Source: Neodontobutis hainanensis
Lineage: Eukaryota > Chordata > Actinopteri > Gobiiformes > Odontobutidae
Assembly (NCBI GenBank): GCA_024349245.1
Contig: JALDNG010001000.1
Span: 1 to 64,000 of the forward strand
DNA length: 64,000 bases
Direction of reading: 5' to 3'
The notes under the pieces are model-generated. The model saw only the letters and a list, made by a program, of their open reading frames with translations, was not told where the DNA came from and made no database searches. Below, piece after piece: positions 48,304-59,104 of the stretch; the stretch's first letter is position 1, and each line of letters starts with the position of its first letter. A program made the translations under genes and the position numbers.

Positions 48304-50000
48304 TCAGTCGGAGTCCGAGTCGTCCGAGTCCGGTTGGGGATGGAAGTAGCGAGTAAAGCGACTGGGGAAGGACGTCCCAGCAGAGGTCGATGGAGTAGGA
48401 TCGTCTGTGCTTTCTTCGGGCTGGTCGAACGTGGCCTCTTGGAGGAAGGCACCTCAGCGTCCTCTTCATCCAAGAACCGTTTGGTGGATCCGCTGGGGGC
48501 CGAGGAGGAAGAAGGAGGAGTTGGAGGACGGAAAACATGTTCAAGCATGCTCTGGAGAGGGATGAACGCCGGAGGACTCTCTGCGGTTGCTGAAGAACGA
48601 GAGCCAGGGGCCGACTCACCTGTTCTTCAGCTTCAGCAGGAGGGTCTCTCTGGCGCCAGCCATCCCAAAACTCCTCCGGAGGAAACTGCTGGTCATCTTC
48701 TTGCTCCTCTTCATCATCCTCTTCATTATCAGAAAGGCTCTCGTAACCAGAGTCAATTTCATCATAATCATCATCCCAATCTTCCTCCCAATCTTCCTCC
48801 TCTTCATCAGATGGTTCAGGTGAAGAGGAGGAGGTGGAAGAAGAAACAGACCCTTCTTCCTCCTCCTCTTCATGAGCTGGTTGGAGTGCCTCGTACTCAC
48901 CTACGTCTTCCTCGTCCGAGGAGATATAGATAGGATTGTCCGCAGAACCGGCAGGACCCAGACCTTCAATGGAGAATAAAATAATATAGTCTTTGTTTTA
49001 TTAAAACATCAAAGACCAGAAACATACAAACTAATTAGCACAGGTTTAATATTTCATCAGCTGGTTGGAGTGCCTCGTACTCACCTACGTCTTCCTCGTC
49101 CGAGGAGATGTGGATAGGATTGTCCAGAACCGGCAGGACCCAGACCTTCAATGGAGAATAAAATAATATAGTCTTTGTTTTATTAAAACATCAAAGACCA
49201 GAAACATACAAACTAATTAGCACAGGTTTAATACTTCAACTGTCATGTCTGTCTTATTATACTTTAACCATTTAAACTGTCTAAGTTACACTTTTATTAA
49301 AATGCAGCTGTTATATGTGACTAACTTTATTTGGAAGTGGAAAGTGTAATTCAAAATAGACTGATTGTTGGATTATATTTTGTTTTCTCTTTCATTGTAC
49401 AGTAGGCTGCAGTAGGCAACAATGATCTATTTCTTTTAAAATAAATTGATTGAAATTGACTCTGTAACACAACATTTGCAGTTTTAGGTTTAACTTTCCT
49501 GTTGTTAGTGTTCAACACATACACAGGTATGCACCTGCCATCTACTGACAGTTAAACACGGACAAGTACTGTCTCCATGGAGATGAACATTTTTAATGGA
49601 TTCCAATTTAGAACGTTAACTCCGAGCGCCATTTTTATCCAAGATTTTCACTGCAACATTTGTGAAATTTGAAACTAAAACTCAATAATTTACTGACATA
49701 TTCTCTGGTAAAATTAAAGTGTGCATTACTCACTACAGATTGAATCTACTTTTAGCGTTACTACATATTTAAATCGTCGAGTAAATGTCAGTTTATAACA
49801 AAACTATATTTTTCTTAAATTTACCATTTCAGCTTTGGTAGCTACTTCCACCCAAACGGTTATCATAATACACATCAAACACGTTATATGGACAGAAAAT
49901 ATTATAAATACTATCCTAATGCAGTCTTATTTGATTAAACAGTTATCTTACCTTCAGAAAAGAAATCCAAGATGACCGGGAGGTCAAAAGCATGTGCCAT
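48304..50000 (-). CDS. Acidic, probably nuclear protein gene, three-part model
   Basis: Exon 1 (49952-50000) starts at the ATG at 50000, MAHAFDLPVILDFFSE, and ends GAAG|GTAAG. It joins in frame to exon 2 at 48963: G-L-G-P-A-G-S-A-D-N-P-I-Y-I-S-S-D-E-E-D-V, then a long Glu/Asp stretch (EEDWEEDWDDDYDEIDSGY) to about 48620. The downstream part is protein-like but needs two one-base shifts: S-M-L-E-H-V-F-R-P-P-T-P-P, a basic S-S-K-R-P-R that could be a nuclear signal, and a tail R-Y-F-H-P-Q-P-D-S-D-D-S-D-S-D with stop at 48304. A TATA box lies upstream. The acidic stretch suggests chromatin or transcription binding, but I do not recognise the family. Shifts may be decay or assembly errors. Confidence 0.6.
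48875..49240. repeat. 184-bp tandem duplication containing exon 2 start
   Basis: 48875-49058 and 49059-49240 are near-identical and each contains the exon 2 acceptor and first ~60 coding bases. The distal copy has lost two bases (GGTTCTGGACAATCC versus GGTTCTGCGGACAATCC) and would shift frame if used. Confidence 0.88.
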
Positions 50001-50187
50001 TTCTGAGGATCTGGCAAACCTTAAACATATGATAATACCAAAATATTAAAATATGTTTATTTTTGCCAAGAGAAGATTATACTGTGGTATGCAGCGTTCG
50101 GTTTTCTAGGAAAAGTCAATCTGAAACTCAGTTCAGCAACGCACTGGACAAGCCAAGTGAGAAGTGAAAAATTCTAACTGGAGCCGT

Positions 50188-50195
50188 CTTATATA
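50188..50195 (-). promoter_or_regulatory. TATA box of the acidic-protein gene
   Basis: Minus-strand GGCTATATAAGACGG lies about 190 bp upstream of the ATG at 50000, placing a start site near 50160. This is the clearest core promoter in the window. Confidence 0.6.
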
Positions 50196-50807
50196 GCCCC
50201 ACCGGACCTTCTGTTTCCATGGCACTGACGCACGTACGTCAAGCTAGCTTAGGCTAAAAGCATCAATAATCGATTAATACCAGTTTAGTGCTTTAAAGAC
50301 TCAGCTGCTTAGGACTCTTGTCTTCTTATTGGGTCTCTAGGACCTGGAGAGCTTTTTTTAAAGGTAAAATTTCATTAAACTGTCTTAAATGACGGCTAGA
50401 GTTATAATGCAGTCATGAAGATGCACGTTTTGGCAGACCTTAGCATGAACAGACAAGTATTATCAAAGATAATAATAAGGTTAGCAAACGCTTTATGCAC
50501 GTCACTGCCATAAAGATAAATCATTCATTTAGATCAATTTAAATGTAAAAAATCCGTCTAAATAGCGTGTTCATCTAATGCTTTGTGAAAGCATATTGTG
50601 TAAAATAGGCTACTCTTTACTTTCCAGAGCCTCTTTGTTTTAATGGCCTGCATACAGGAGTGGGGCAGGGCTGTTCAGAACGGCTGGTCTTGGGGCATGT
50701 TCCATATTTGATGTTGTTTGACCTGGAAAATCTGCCATCAGGTAAGAGTTTTACACTTCATACAATAACTTTTAATAATGTTAGCATTGTGCTGTTTGTG
50801 TACTCTA

Positions 50808-51050
50808 GTCCTGGACTTGGACTTGCTTTTTTATGGCTCTGACTCAAACTTGGACTCGTTTATTCTCAGACACAAGGACTCGAGACTTGACTCGGACTTA
50901 GACTCGGACTTGAACACAAAAGACACGCAAGTCATGCACATCGACAGCACAACCACTGGACCCTTGGACTTGGACTCAAACACTGAGGACTTGAAAGTGA
51001 CTTGGACTCGAAAACTGGAGACTCGACTACAACACTGGGACATGCTGTTA
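50808..51050. repeat. GACTTGGACTCG-type minisatellite
   Basis: Degenerate 6-12-bp periodic repeats of GACTTG/GACTCG run across about 240 bp; open frames on both strands are products of the repeat. Short pieces also occur at 36808-36900. Confidence 0.7.
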
Positions 51051-51059
51051 ATGTGAGCA

Positions 51060-52010
51060 GGAGAGTCTGTGGTGCTCCCATTGGCTGTAAGTTGTACTTG
51101 TTTCTGCAACAAGACAATGTGCATATTTTATTACATGAGGGAGACTTGAAAATATTTGACAGACTCATTTTATGTGTTTTATTTCACTACCTTTAAAGGG
51201 TCTTGGCAAAACATCTCACACGGCGTTGCCACAGGACAGTGGTCAGGTGAAGTGAAGGTAAGTACCTATCAGAGAAATATTCAGCTGTTCGTCCAGTGGT
51301 TCACAAAGTAACTTGTTAGCAGCAAGCTAAAGTCTAATTTTACAAGGCGTTTCAATGAAGCCCCAAACAAGTGTCTTTAGTCACTAATATGAGTTTATTA
51401 AGTGAGCTTTGATTAAGAGCCGCTGTTGGAAAATCTAATGGAGTGGTGAAAAGAAAAGCATCACTGTATGAATATAAAAATAAACCTGAAGCATGAAGTG
51501 CTGAAAAACTATTTTATTTGAATATAAGTTCTATGTTATGTTAAAAACACACGCGTCATTTTTAAAGCCAAGCTGTAATGTTGAGTGAAAAATCTACTGA
51601 TGTCTCAAAGAGAGTTGAGTTTGTATATTGTGACAAAACTGTAACATTTATAACCTAATACTAATTCCATATGATTAGGTTTTATTTCTTATTGTTAATC
51701 TAAAGATTTTTATGAGAACATTTAAAACAGCATATATTTTATTCATATATTTTTTTTTATGTAAATCCAACAGACTTTTTTTTAGTAAAGGAAAAGTTGG
51801 GTACAATAATAAGCATTTGAAGATACAGGTGTGAATTTCAATAAATAAATAAAAACCTTTGTGTTTTTGAATAGGTCAGGTGTAAAATTAAGATAAGTTG
51901 TGTTTAGCTCATTTTAATTTTCAGATTTAGTACATAAGCCTTTGACACGTTGTTTCAGGTGGGGAGAATGCAGTCGGTGAGAGTTGGTGAGAGTAGAAAT
52001 TGTGAGACGA
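51060..52010. other. Region without a recognised gene
   Basis: A possible exon at about 51199-51258 (G-S-W-Q-N-I-S-H, ending at a GTAAGTAC donor) is too short to identify. The rest is AT-rich with no supported feature. Sequence 50010-50800 outside the TATA region is likewise without a recognised gene. Confidence 0.3.
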
Positions 52011-52014
52011 GAAC

Positions 52015-52620
52015 ATGAGCGCCAAGCCGTTGTGCCGTCTGCTGCAGACTCTGACTCCAGGGGAGAACATTTACTTTCTGACAAGTAAGTCTTAGTTATA
52101 TTGAGTCTATGCTTGTCATTTGAAATGTGCTATATAAATAAACTGTATTATTCTTGTTATTGTTATGAAATAAGGGAGAGTGAGGATAGCAGCCAGAGTG
52201 AAGGTGCCAGTGGAGCTGAGGGTTTTTCCGTGCTGCTGTTTCAGTTTTTAACACAGGAGGATGGAGAGGAGAGGAGTCAGGTTTGGGAGAAGAGAAATGT
52301 GGGTGAGAGGCGGAGGCCCAGGAGAGGCCGGGAAGAGATTATAGCTACGGGCCAATCACTGAAGATGAGGACTGGAAGTTCATCAGGAGTGGATAAAGCC
52401 TTTTGATGAACTCACTGGCACACACAATTTTGGAACCTTGTTACAATTAAAGACTAACCGTTATGCTCATCGGGTTTTATCCTCAAAACAGCTGAAGCCA
52501 CAGTCCAGGTTTTATAAGCGGTACATTGTATGTGTATCTGAAATGAAGGCTTTCCTGGCTTTGCATCTGTCTATGGGGCTTGTCGAGAAGCCGAGACTGA
52601 AGATTATTGCACACAACAAT
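52015..52620 (+). pseudogene. piggyBac-type transposase, N-terminal part
   Basis: Exon 52015-52084 (MSAKPLCRLLQTLTPGENI) ends at ACAA|GTAAGT and joins in frame to a second exon after AAATAAG near 52173: R-E-S-E-D-S-S-Q-S-E-G, an acidic start followed by R-R-R-P-R-R-G-R. After one shift the frame reads P-I-T-E-D-E-D-W-K-F-I-R-S and, after another, F-D-E-L-T-G, L-K-T-N-R-Y-A and E-M-K-A-F-L-A-L-H-L-S-M-G-L-V-E-K-P, which fits the start of the piggyBac transposase domain (T-N-x-Y-A ... E-x-K-A-F-L ... M-G-L). The catalytic Asp residues further on are absent. It is a truncated remnant. Confidence 0.65.
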
Positions 52621-52989
52621 GATTGTGTTTGTGCCCCTGGGCCAATGAAGGACTCAGAGCTGGAGCCTGGCCCGAGGTAAGACCTCCAGCACCAGGCTGC
52701 ACCGCCTCTGCTACTCTCCCCAGCCTCTGGCCTCTCAGTCCGGGCTACACGGGCCCGGTACAGTCCCTGGTTCTCCTTAAAAAAAATTACATTTTCTTCC
52801 CATGGCACCCCATGCACATGTAACTCCTTCTAGGAACGAGGAGGTCAAGCCGTAACCTGGCCCTGGGCTCAACACTGTGGGTTTTTATTTTATTTTAGCC
52901 AAAAAAGCTTGAATCAAACACTGACTTTTACTCCATCCAAGAGGGTCAATAGACGGCTGTGCATTGCAACAACGCAACATCAGTAGTCC

Positions 52990-54405
52990 TTCCTGCTGGT
53001 GCTGGATGTGTTACTGCAATCCTTACTGCCTGAGGTAATGTTATGTTGTGAAAAAGAAACTGGGTGACAGAGACTACTTGATTTTCACACCTGACCGCCG
53101 GCGTGGCACACGCCTTGCCATGTGAACATGTTAAAATCTTATTATGACCGAAATGACTCGTCCTTGGTGGTGGCAGACGCTAGTCTGCAGCGTTACTCGG
53201 GGTTGAGAACACTGAGGCCCGTATTCATTTGCGGGCTTGTCGGGAGCTGTCCGCACGGTGGCCGAGACAGCTCAACACGCTGCAAATGAAGAAAGCACCA
53301 GCAAATAAAGAAAACATCTTCATCAGTTTGACAACACGCGCTGCAAAGGTTCACAACACATGCAAATACAAAACGCGCTGCAAATTCAAAACGCGCTGCA
53401 AATCCTCACAACACATGCAAATACAAAACGCGCTGCAAATAACACAGACCACAACGGAAATGTTTTAAGGGGACTCATTTGAGTGACGAACAATATATTT
53501 AGGCCAACAATATCCAAACGACAAAGCAATTATACGATCATGATCTAAAAGTGAAAAAAAAACAAAAACTCACCTTTCAGGTCAGTGACAACACTGACAA
53601 CAACGCGACAGGCGAGCAAACAATAACCAGGTCCCATTAGGGGTTCATCACTCAAAGGAGTCTCCTTAAAACATTTTTGTATTTGTATGTGTTGTGAACT
53701 TTTGCAGCGCGCGTGTTGTCAAACTGATGAAGATGTTTTCTTTATTTGCTGGTGCTTTCTTCATTTGCAGCGTGTTGAGCTATCTCGGCCACCGTAGTCC
53801 GGTGCTGACGCTCCAAGCCGCAAATTAGCGGCTGGTAAGCAAGAGCTGTCCGGTGCTGAACGCTCCGAGCCGTGAATTAGTTTAGCGGCTGGTAAACAAG
53901 AGCTGTCCTGTACTGAAATTGAAAATGACTCGTGGTCCGGGGCTTTGACTCAGGGTAAATTTTCCAACTCAGAGGCTTTAAATAGTTTGTCAGTTTTATT
54001 GTTCCACCTTTTAGATTCTCAGTAGAATGAAATGATGAATCAGTCCAATAGGTCACTGTTTGCTGATGTGCCCTCTCAGACTCATGTGCTCAGTCATGAT
54101 ATTGATGCAGGTTCCTTTAACTGAACGCGCCAATTACACCTGATGACTTCCTTCAGTATTCTGTTATGGCCTTTGGCATGTGTAATGCCCCGCCACATTT
54201 CAGAGGCTTATGCATGTAGAGTTGTCTGTATTGTCTTTTTGTGAAGCATATCTTGATAACTTGGTGGTTTGTTCATCTTTGTGAGTGGAGCACATTACAG
54301 TACAAATTAACAGTTAACTTGTCAAAATGTGAGTTTGGGCAAGCAACAGTGACCTATCTTGGAAAAAGGTCAAAGAGGTCAAAGAGGTCAAGTGCGTCCA
54401 GTTCA
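52990..54405 (+). mobile_element. Gmr1-like gypsy remnant carrying a MITE
   Basis: Same family as 34651-35770: integrase tail (GAAACTGGGTGACAGAGACT onward), spacer and RT pieces (G-M-C-N near 54175, then the C-E-F-G-Q-A-T-V-T-Y-L stretch near 54330), with RT internally deleted at about 54105-54135. A MITE splits it (53254-53796). It ends near 54405, where the Crypton gene begins. Confidence 0.8.
53254..53796. mobile_element. Palindromic MITE with ~200-bp inverted arms
   Basis: Starts CACGGTGGCCGAGACAGCTC and ends with the near-exact reverse complement. The arms pair for roughly 200 bp around a centre near 53530 and include repeated AACACGCTGCAAAT and CAAAACGCGCTGCAAAT motifs. GTCCG flanks both sides (53249-53253, 53797-53801), consistent with a 5-bp target duplication; the gypsy copy at 34915 shows the uninterrupted site. 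No coding capacity. Confidence 0.88.
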
Positions 54406-54407
54406 AG

Positions 54408-56654
54408 CACACTTGCTGTGTGAAAAACCACAGGAGATGCTGACGACGCATCTGAGCAAAGTTTGCATGAAAGGAAATGCAACCAAAGAACAGCAGAAGG
54501 AGGCAAAGAAAGCCAAGGAGTCTGCGAAGGTGTGGCCACGGCAAGCCCGGAGCTGGGACTACAAGGAAATGCTCAAACGTTACCCCTACAAACCGTCTAG
54601 GCTGGCTCTTCTGGAAGAGCTCCTCCAAAGAAAGTTTTGTGGCTAATGCTTCTAACCAAGCAGACCTGGAGTACGAAGAGGCTCACCAGCACGGCTGCCG
54701 TTCCCACAGCCAGTGAACCTTCTGTAGCAGCCGGTGTCAGCTCTCGAGCGGCCGGTGTCAGCTCTCGAGCGGCCGGTGTCAGCTCTCGAGCGGCCGGTGG
54801 CGTCTCGGTGGTGGAGGATAGCAGCACCGAAGGCAGCACCACCGATCCAAGCGACCGAACATGGCAAAAGTAAGTTCTAAACCTCGCACACATCAGTCCA
54901 GAAACTGTGAACAAACTGCAAGGTTTGAGCTCATTTTCTTCTGTCTGTATTTTTTTTCAGAGATCAAGCTCAGTACAGCATAAATGTCAGGGTCAAGATG
55001 ACACAAATGGGGCTCTACGAAAAGCTCTACTTCAAGAGCTACTTGATCAACACCCTGCTGGTCCCAAACTGCCAACGTCTCCAGAATGCTGAGGTACATC
55101 CAGCCAAGTGGGGATGAAGTCAGCTTGGACTTCCTGCTAAAGTCCACTGAGACCAAAGATTACCTCACCCAACTCCGGCGCGCTTACATGGGCCCAGCCT
55201 CCATTCTGAACTATATCAAAAACATGATCCGGTTTGTTCAGTGTTTGAAGACCCACCTGAGCTTGGCTGCAGCAGATCCTGACTTCTACAGGAAGTGCCA
55301 AGCCTACATCGACCTCCTCGCTTCCATCAGAAAGCCAGTGGCCAAGTCCAACAGCAAGGTCATGTGTAAAACGAGGTCAGTTGCTAATCTGCTTTCCATT
55401 AGTTTTTCTTTAATGACTTCCTCCATGTTGATAGTACTTATGTGCTGGCTGTACACATGGGGTTATGTGATACAGACATGTGTAGTTCTCCGCCACATTG
55501 TGGTCTTGTATATCATTCTAGGTATGACCGGTTCGCAGAGGGCGAGAAGAGCCTTCAGGAGTGCCAGGCCGTCCTCCAGAAGGCCAAGAAAGACATGCTG
55601 TCCATTTATGGGAGTCTGCTGGAAGGTGACCACATGGCTTCAGAGGAAAAGACCATGTTCGGTATTACTGTGAAGCAATCCTGATCCTCGGCCACTTCCA
55701 GAGACCAGGAGCATTGGAGGGAATAACAGTAAGTGTCAGTAAGACCTCAGATTTTGTGGGGCATCAGCCTAAACAGATTATATTAGGTAGTCTGCAAAGA
55801 GGACGTTTATGTCAGTTATTTACTGTGTTTTTTTTGTTTTTGTTTTTATGAACACAAGACTGAGCAGAGTGAACACAAGACTGCGACAATGCAGATCGCC
55901 GTGTTTGCCCTCACAATGGAGGAGGCAGCAGTAAGTACACTTTGTACAGGCTAAATTGCCTTACCATGAAACATAGTGTCACCAGCAATGAACCAACAGA
56001 TATTATCAGATGTATTTTTTTTTGTCTTTGCAGATGCTGGACGCATACTACACATGGCTCAAGTCTAACAAGTTGTTTGTGTCACGTCGGGCACCAAGAT
56101 TAGAAGTGCAACCAATGACCTTGCTCGTCTGCACCAACAGTAAGTATTAACAGCAGTCCATAAGACCTAAAAGTTTATGTTGGATTAGCATTCAACTAAT
56201 AACGTATTTGTGCATTTATTAAACGGCTCAGCCTCAAAGAAAATGATTCAAATTTGGGAGTTTCATCTCATATTTCTGCCCCATTGCAGCTACAAACTGC
56301 CAAACATCCCGAGCCAGCAGATACGCAGGACCGTGGAGACAGATGTGGCTGCCAACTTCACAGAGGAGCAGAAGGCGTCGGCCCCTACATGGCCCATTCG
56401 ACGGCAGTGGCAAACCAGCACTACTGGATGAAGACCCTGGACACTGTTGTGGCCACTTCAAACCTGCTCAGCTCGCTGACACGGTATGCAGTTATCTGAA
56501 ACAGTTATAATTATGTCTCTCAATGCTCATCCATCAGTTTGTCAGTGTGTAACCTTAAAACCTTTTTTAATTTTGCAGCTCCTCGTCTGACGACTCTGGC
56601 GAAGAGGACCCCAGGGCAGAGCAAAATGCTCAAAACTTGACCCAACTGCAGTGA
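54408..56654 (+). pseudogene. Crypton-type tyrosine recombinase gene, multi-exon
   Basis: Exons on the plus strand: about 54408-54878, 54961-55375, 55522-55728, about 55859-55930, 56034-56139, 56290-56483 and 56579-56654, with GT/AG borders. Content in order: a Lys-rich DNA-binding-like domain (K-P-Q-E-M-L, then W-D-Y-K-E-M-L-K-R-Y-P), an in-frame minisatellite, a helical N-core (R-Y-I-Q-P-S-G-D-E-V-S-L-D-F-L), box I Arg in F-Q-R-P-G-A-L-E-G, H-K-T-A-T-M-Q, a box II-like Q-Q-I-R-R-T-V-E-T and Y-M-A-H-S-T-A-V-A-N-Q-H-Y with the likely His and nucleophilic Tyr, then an acidic tail ending T-Q-L-Q. Each exon has about one one-base shift. Tyrosine recombinases cut and rejoin DNA through a Tyr intermediate. 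Family placement is by motif order. Confidence 0.72.
54731..54793 (+). repeat. 21-bp coding minisatellite, three copies
   Basis: Three near-perfect 21-bp repeats encode A-G-V-S-S-R-A in frame, between the N-terminal domain and the first donor of the recombinase gene (CAAAA|GTAAGT near 54869). Confidence 0.85.
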
Positions 56655-56889
56655 AGATGGCTAAAGTCATAAAGGCAGAAGGATGTGCGGCCAATTATCC
56701 ACATTACATTTACTTTGTGTTTCTGTGTATAAATCAACTTAAGTAGCAGTGACCCAACTCATTAGTATTTCAATGGACTCTATGTTTGTGTGTATTACAG
56801 GCATTGGTTATTTGCTTGTTGTTGTATTGAATATTTTTCTTTCTCTTGCAACGACAAGGATCGCCGTGATCATTTCCTTTCCTTTGCAG

Positions 56890-57479
56890 TGTTTCAAGCC
56901 ACAGGAGATGCTGCCTAACCACGTGTTGATGTTCTGCATGAAGAACCAGACTGATGAGGAGAGGAAAGCAGAGGTGGAGAGAGCCAAAAGTCCATGAAGG
57001 CCTGGACCCTTCGAGGCAGAACCTGGGACTACAATGCCATGGTCAAGCGGTACCCCGATGAGGCATCCAGAAAGGCTCTTCTGGAAGACCTGCGTGAAAG
57101 ACATTTTTTGATCCTAAATGACCCTGAGGCTGCACAGGACGCACAGGCTGAATCCCATCACTGACCACCAGGTGCTTCAAGTGATTTGTTATCCACTAGT
57201 ACTAGTTACTTTTCATTTAATGCAGAGTCATTAAATTTAATATTGGAACAATGGCTTATTTGATTTTTGTTTTTCATCTAATCATTCTAGGCCTGTTCAG
57301 CCGACTCTCCAAGACTGCCAGAGAGTCCTCAGTATCAGAGGGACATGCTGGGCATCCACAGGAAGCTCCTGGACCAGCAGCATTTGAAAGAAGACCAAAT
57401 GATGATGTTCCGGTACTGCTGCGAAGCCATCTTTGTCCTGAGCTACCTCCAGCGACCAGAAGCAGTGATGGCATTTAAA
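56890..57479 (+). pseudogene. Second, partial Crypton-type recombinase copy
   Basis: Begins after TTTGCAG at 56890: C-F-K-P-Q-E-M-L-P-N-H, then after a one-base shift W-D-Y-N-A-M-V-K-R-Y-P, matching the first domain of the upstream gene. Exon 57291-57479 reads R-D-M-L-G-I-H-R-K-L-L and M-M-M-F-R-Y-C-C-E-A-I then L-Q-R-P-E-A-V-M, aligning with box I of the upstream copy, ending at a GTAAGT donor. The helical N-core exon and all catalytic-domain exons after box I are missing. Divergence is clear, so it is an older paralogue rather than a recent duplicate. Confidence 0.68.
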
Positions 57480-57999
57480 GTAAGTACTTTTACTTTGCAG
57501 CGTTTCCTCAGTGTGTATAAGGTGTAGTGAATGTAGCAGCAACTCCTTAGTTTCCTTCCGCTTGGAGAGGCTGAGTACGGTCCTGTATATTGCGTGACGA
57601 GCTGCGGCTTAAACACATTGACACCGAGTCCCAGAATGGATGCTTGTACGGTTTATTTAATTGACTGCTCAGTTGGCACATGTACACAGTTGTAAAATAC
57701 TTCAGATTGTGAATGTTTAGCAAACGCTTGCGGTCAAGAAATACTACGGCTACCCCGCTTCCCTCTCTCCTCCTATACCTGAGTGACAGTGAGTGCCACC
57801 TTTGAAACCAAGAGCTGTCACCGCCTACACCCACATGACCCACACCTCACCCTGGCAACCAGACAAAAGCAATCCGTAGACAAATAATATATACCATTCT
57901 GGCTCCTACAGTGAATATCTATTAATTAATAATCAATATGAATATAAATTATGTAAATTAATAAATTAATATTTTGATGTCAAAATATTTTGAGAGATG
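57480..57999. other. Region without a recognised gene
   Basis: Contains a fairly GC-rich stretch (57585-57850) and an AT-rich run of TTAATTAAT-like words before the next element. No coding exon, RNA gene or clear repeat border is seen. Confidence 0.3.
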
Positions 58000-59104
58000 C
58001 CGAGATCCCAAACTGGCAAATGGCTTGCCAGTTCACCAGCCACAACCACCAGAGGGCGCATTTATGGCTTGCCACTTTTAAAAGTGGTTTTCCACTTTTA
58101 AAACACCTTTTTTGTTTAGCTGCAAATTGTTGGAAATATGTTATGGTGTATTACTTTAGATCAGTTAAATTATTAAATTATTAGTTTTTACCAGCGAGGA
58201 GTTTATAATATTTTTTTAACAGTCTAAGATATTTAAATCTAAACCTAAGGCACTGGCTTTGTCAAAACGACCAATTCGTCAAGGGATCTGTCTGCAGGAC
58301 TACAGCCCATACACCATTGATACATGGAGTAAATAAAGTCTTTGTCGCCCTCTTTTGGTGAATATAAAGTAGTGTTTGAACTAAGTAGAGCACAATGTGT
58401 GTAAATACTATGCCATTTAAAAGATTTATATTATAAAACTGCATACTTATAAGAATAAACTATAAGAAGCCATTGTATTTAAATATTGTCTTTCAGAAAG
58501 TGACCTGACCTCTGATTAAAACTGCATCAAAAGGAGGTGGCATTAAAAAGAGACCACAATAGAATCATGTTTTTCACTTCTTTATTTCTCCTAAACACGA
58601 ATAGCACATTGTATAAAAACGTACAAATTACTATTTTAACATGAAGAACAAATAATTGGTGGTCATTTGCGTTCTAAGTCCAAAAATCACTCATCGCTTG
58701 ATTCATAGTCTGGCTAAGTGGCTAGGCTAACAGTAATGTACCAAACACATAGTTTGTATAGATGAGCACATAATTAACGATTTACGGCTTTGATCATAAC
58801 AGCTGTCAAAACGTCTTTTCTATTTCAATTATGTGTGTGCATTTTTAATAATATAAATAGTCTATTTTTCTCTGACCTGTTGAGTAAAGTCGCATATACA
58901 TTAGGATACGTGGCCAAAGTCCGAGCAGCCGTTTTAACAAAAGTGGCCGGACGGCCGGACTGTTTTCAGAGGCTAGAACCATGGCCGTCAGTCATCATAA
59001 ACCATCAAAGTGGTCTGCCACTTTTAAAAGTGGAAAACCATAAATGCGCCTCTGGTGGTTGTGGCTGGTGAACTGGCAAGCCATCTGCCAGTTTGGGATC
59101 TCGG
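58000..59104. mobile_element. 1.1-kb element with ~100-bp terminal inverted repeats
   Basis: CCGAGATCCCAAACTGGCA at 58000 returns as its reverse complement ending at 59104. The arms (about 58000-58105 and 59005-59104) share AACTGGCAAGCC-type and CCACTTTTAAAAGTGG words. The centre has no coding potential. No convincing target duplication was found. Confidence 0.75.
58046..58058 (+). promoter_or_regulatory. CTCF-like motif in the left arm
   Basis: CCACCAGAGGGCG fits the CTCF core CCASYAGRKGGCR at every position. The right arm carries the same motif with one G missing (GCGCCTCTGGTGG), so only the left arm has the full core. Confidence 0.5.

Noticed and set aside
48298..48933. 211-residue plus-strand open frame
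   Set aside because: It is antisense to the acidic-protein exon; low-complexity GAG/GAA codons on the other strand keep it open. The minus-strand model has a start codon, splice sites and a TATA box.
50831..51124. Ser/Glu-rich open frames around 50.8-51.1 kb
   Set aside because: They follow the GACTTGGACTCG minisatellite periodicity.
53320..53450. CRISPR-like array of short repeats
   Set aside because: The repeated CGCGCTGCAAAT words belong to the arms of a palindromic MITE, with irregular spacing and no spacer structure.
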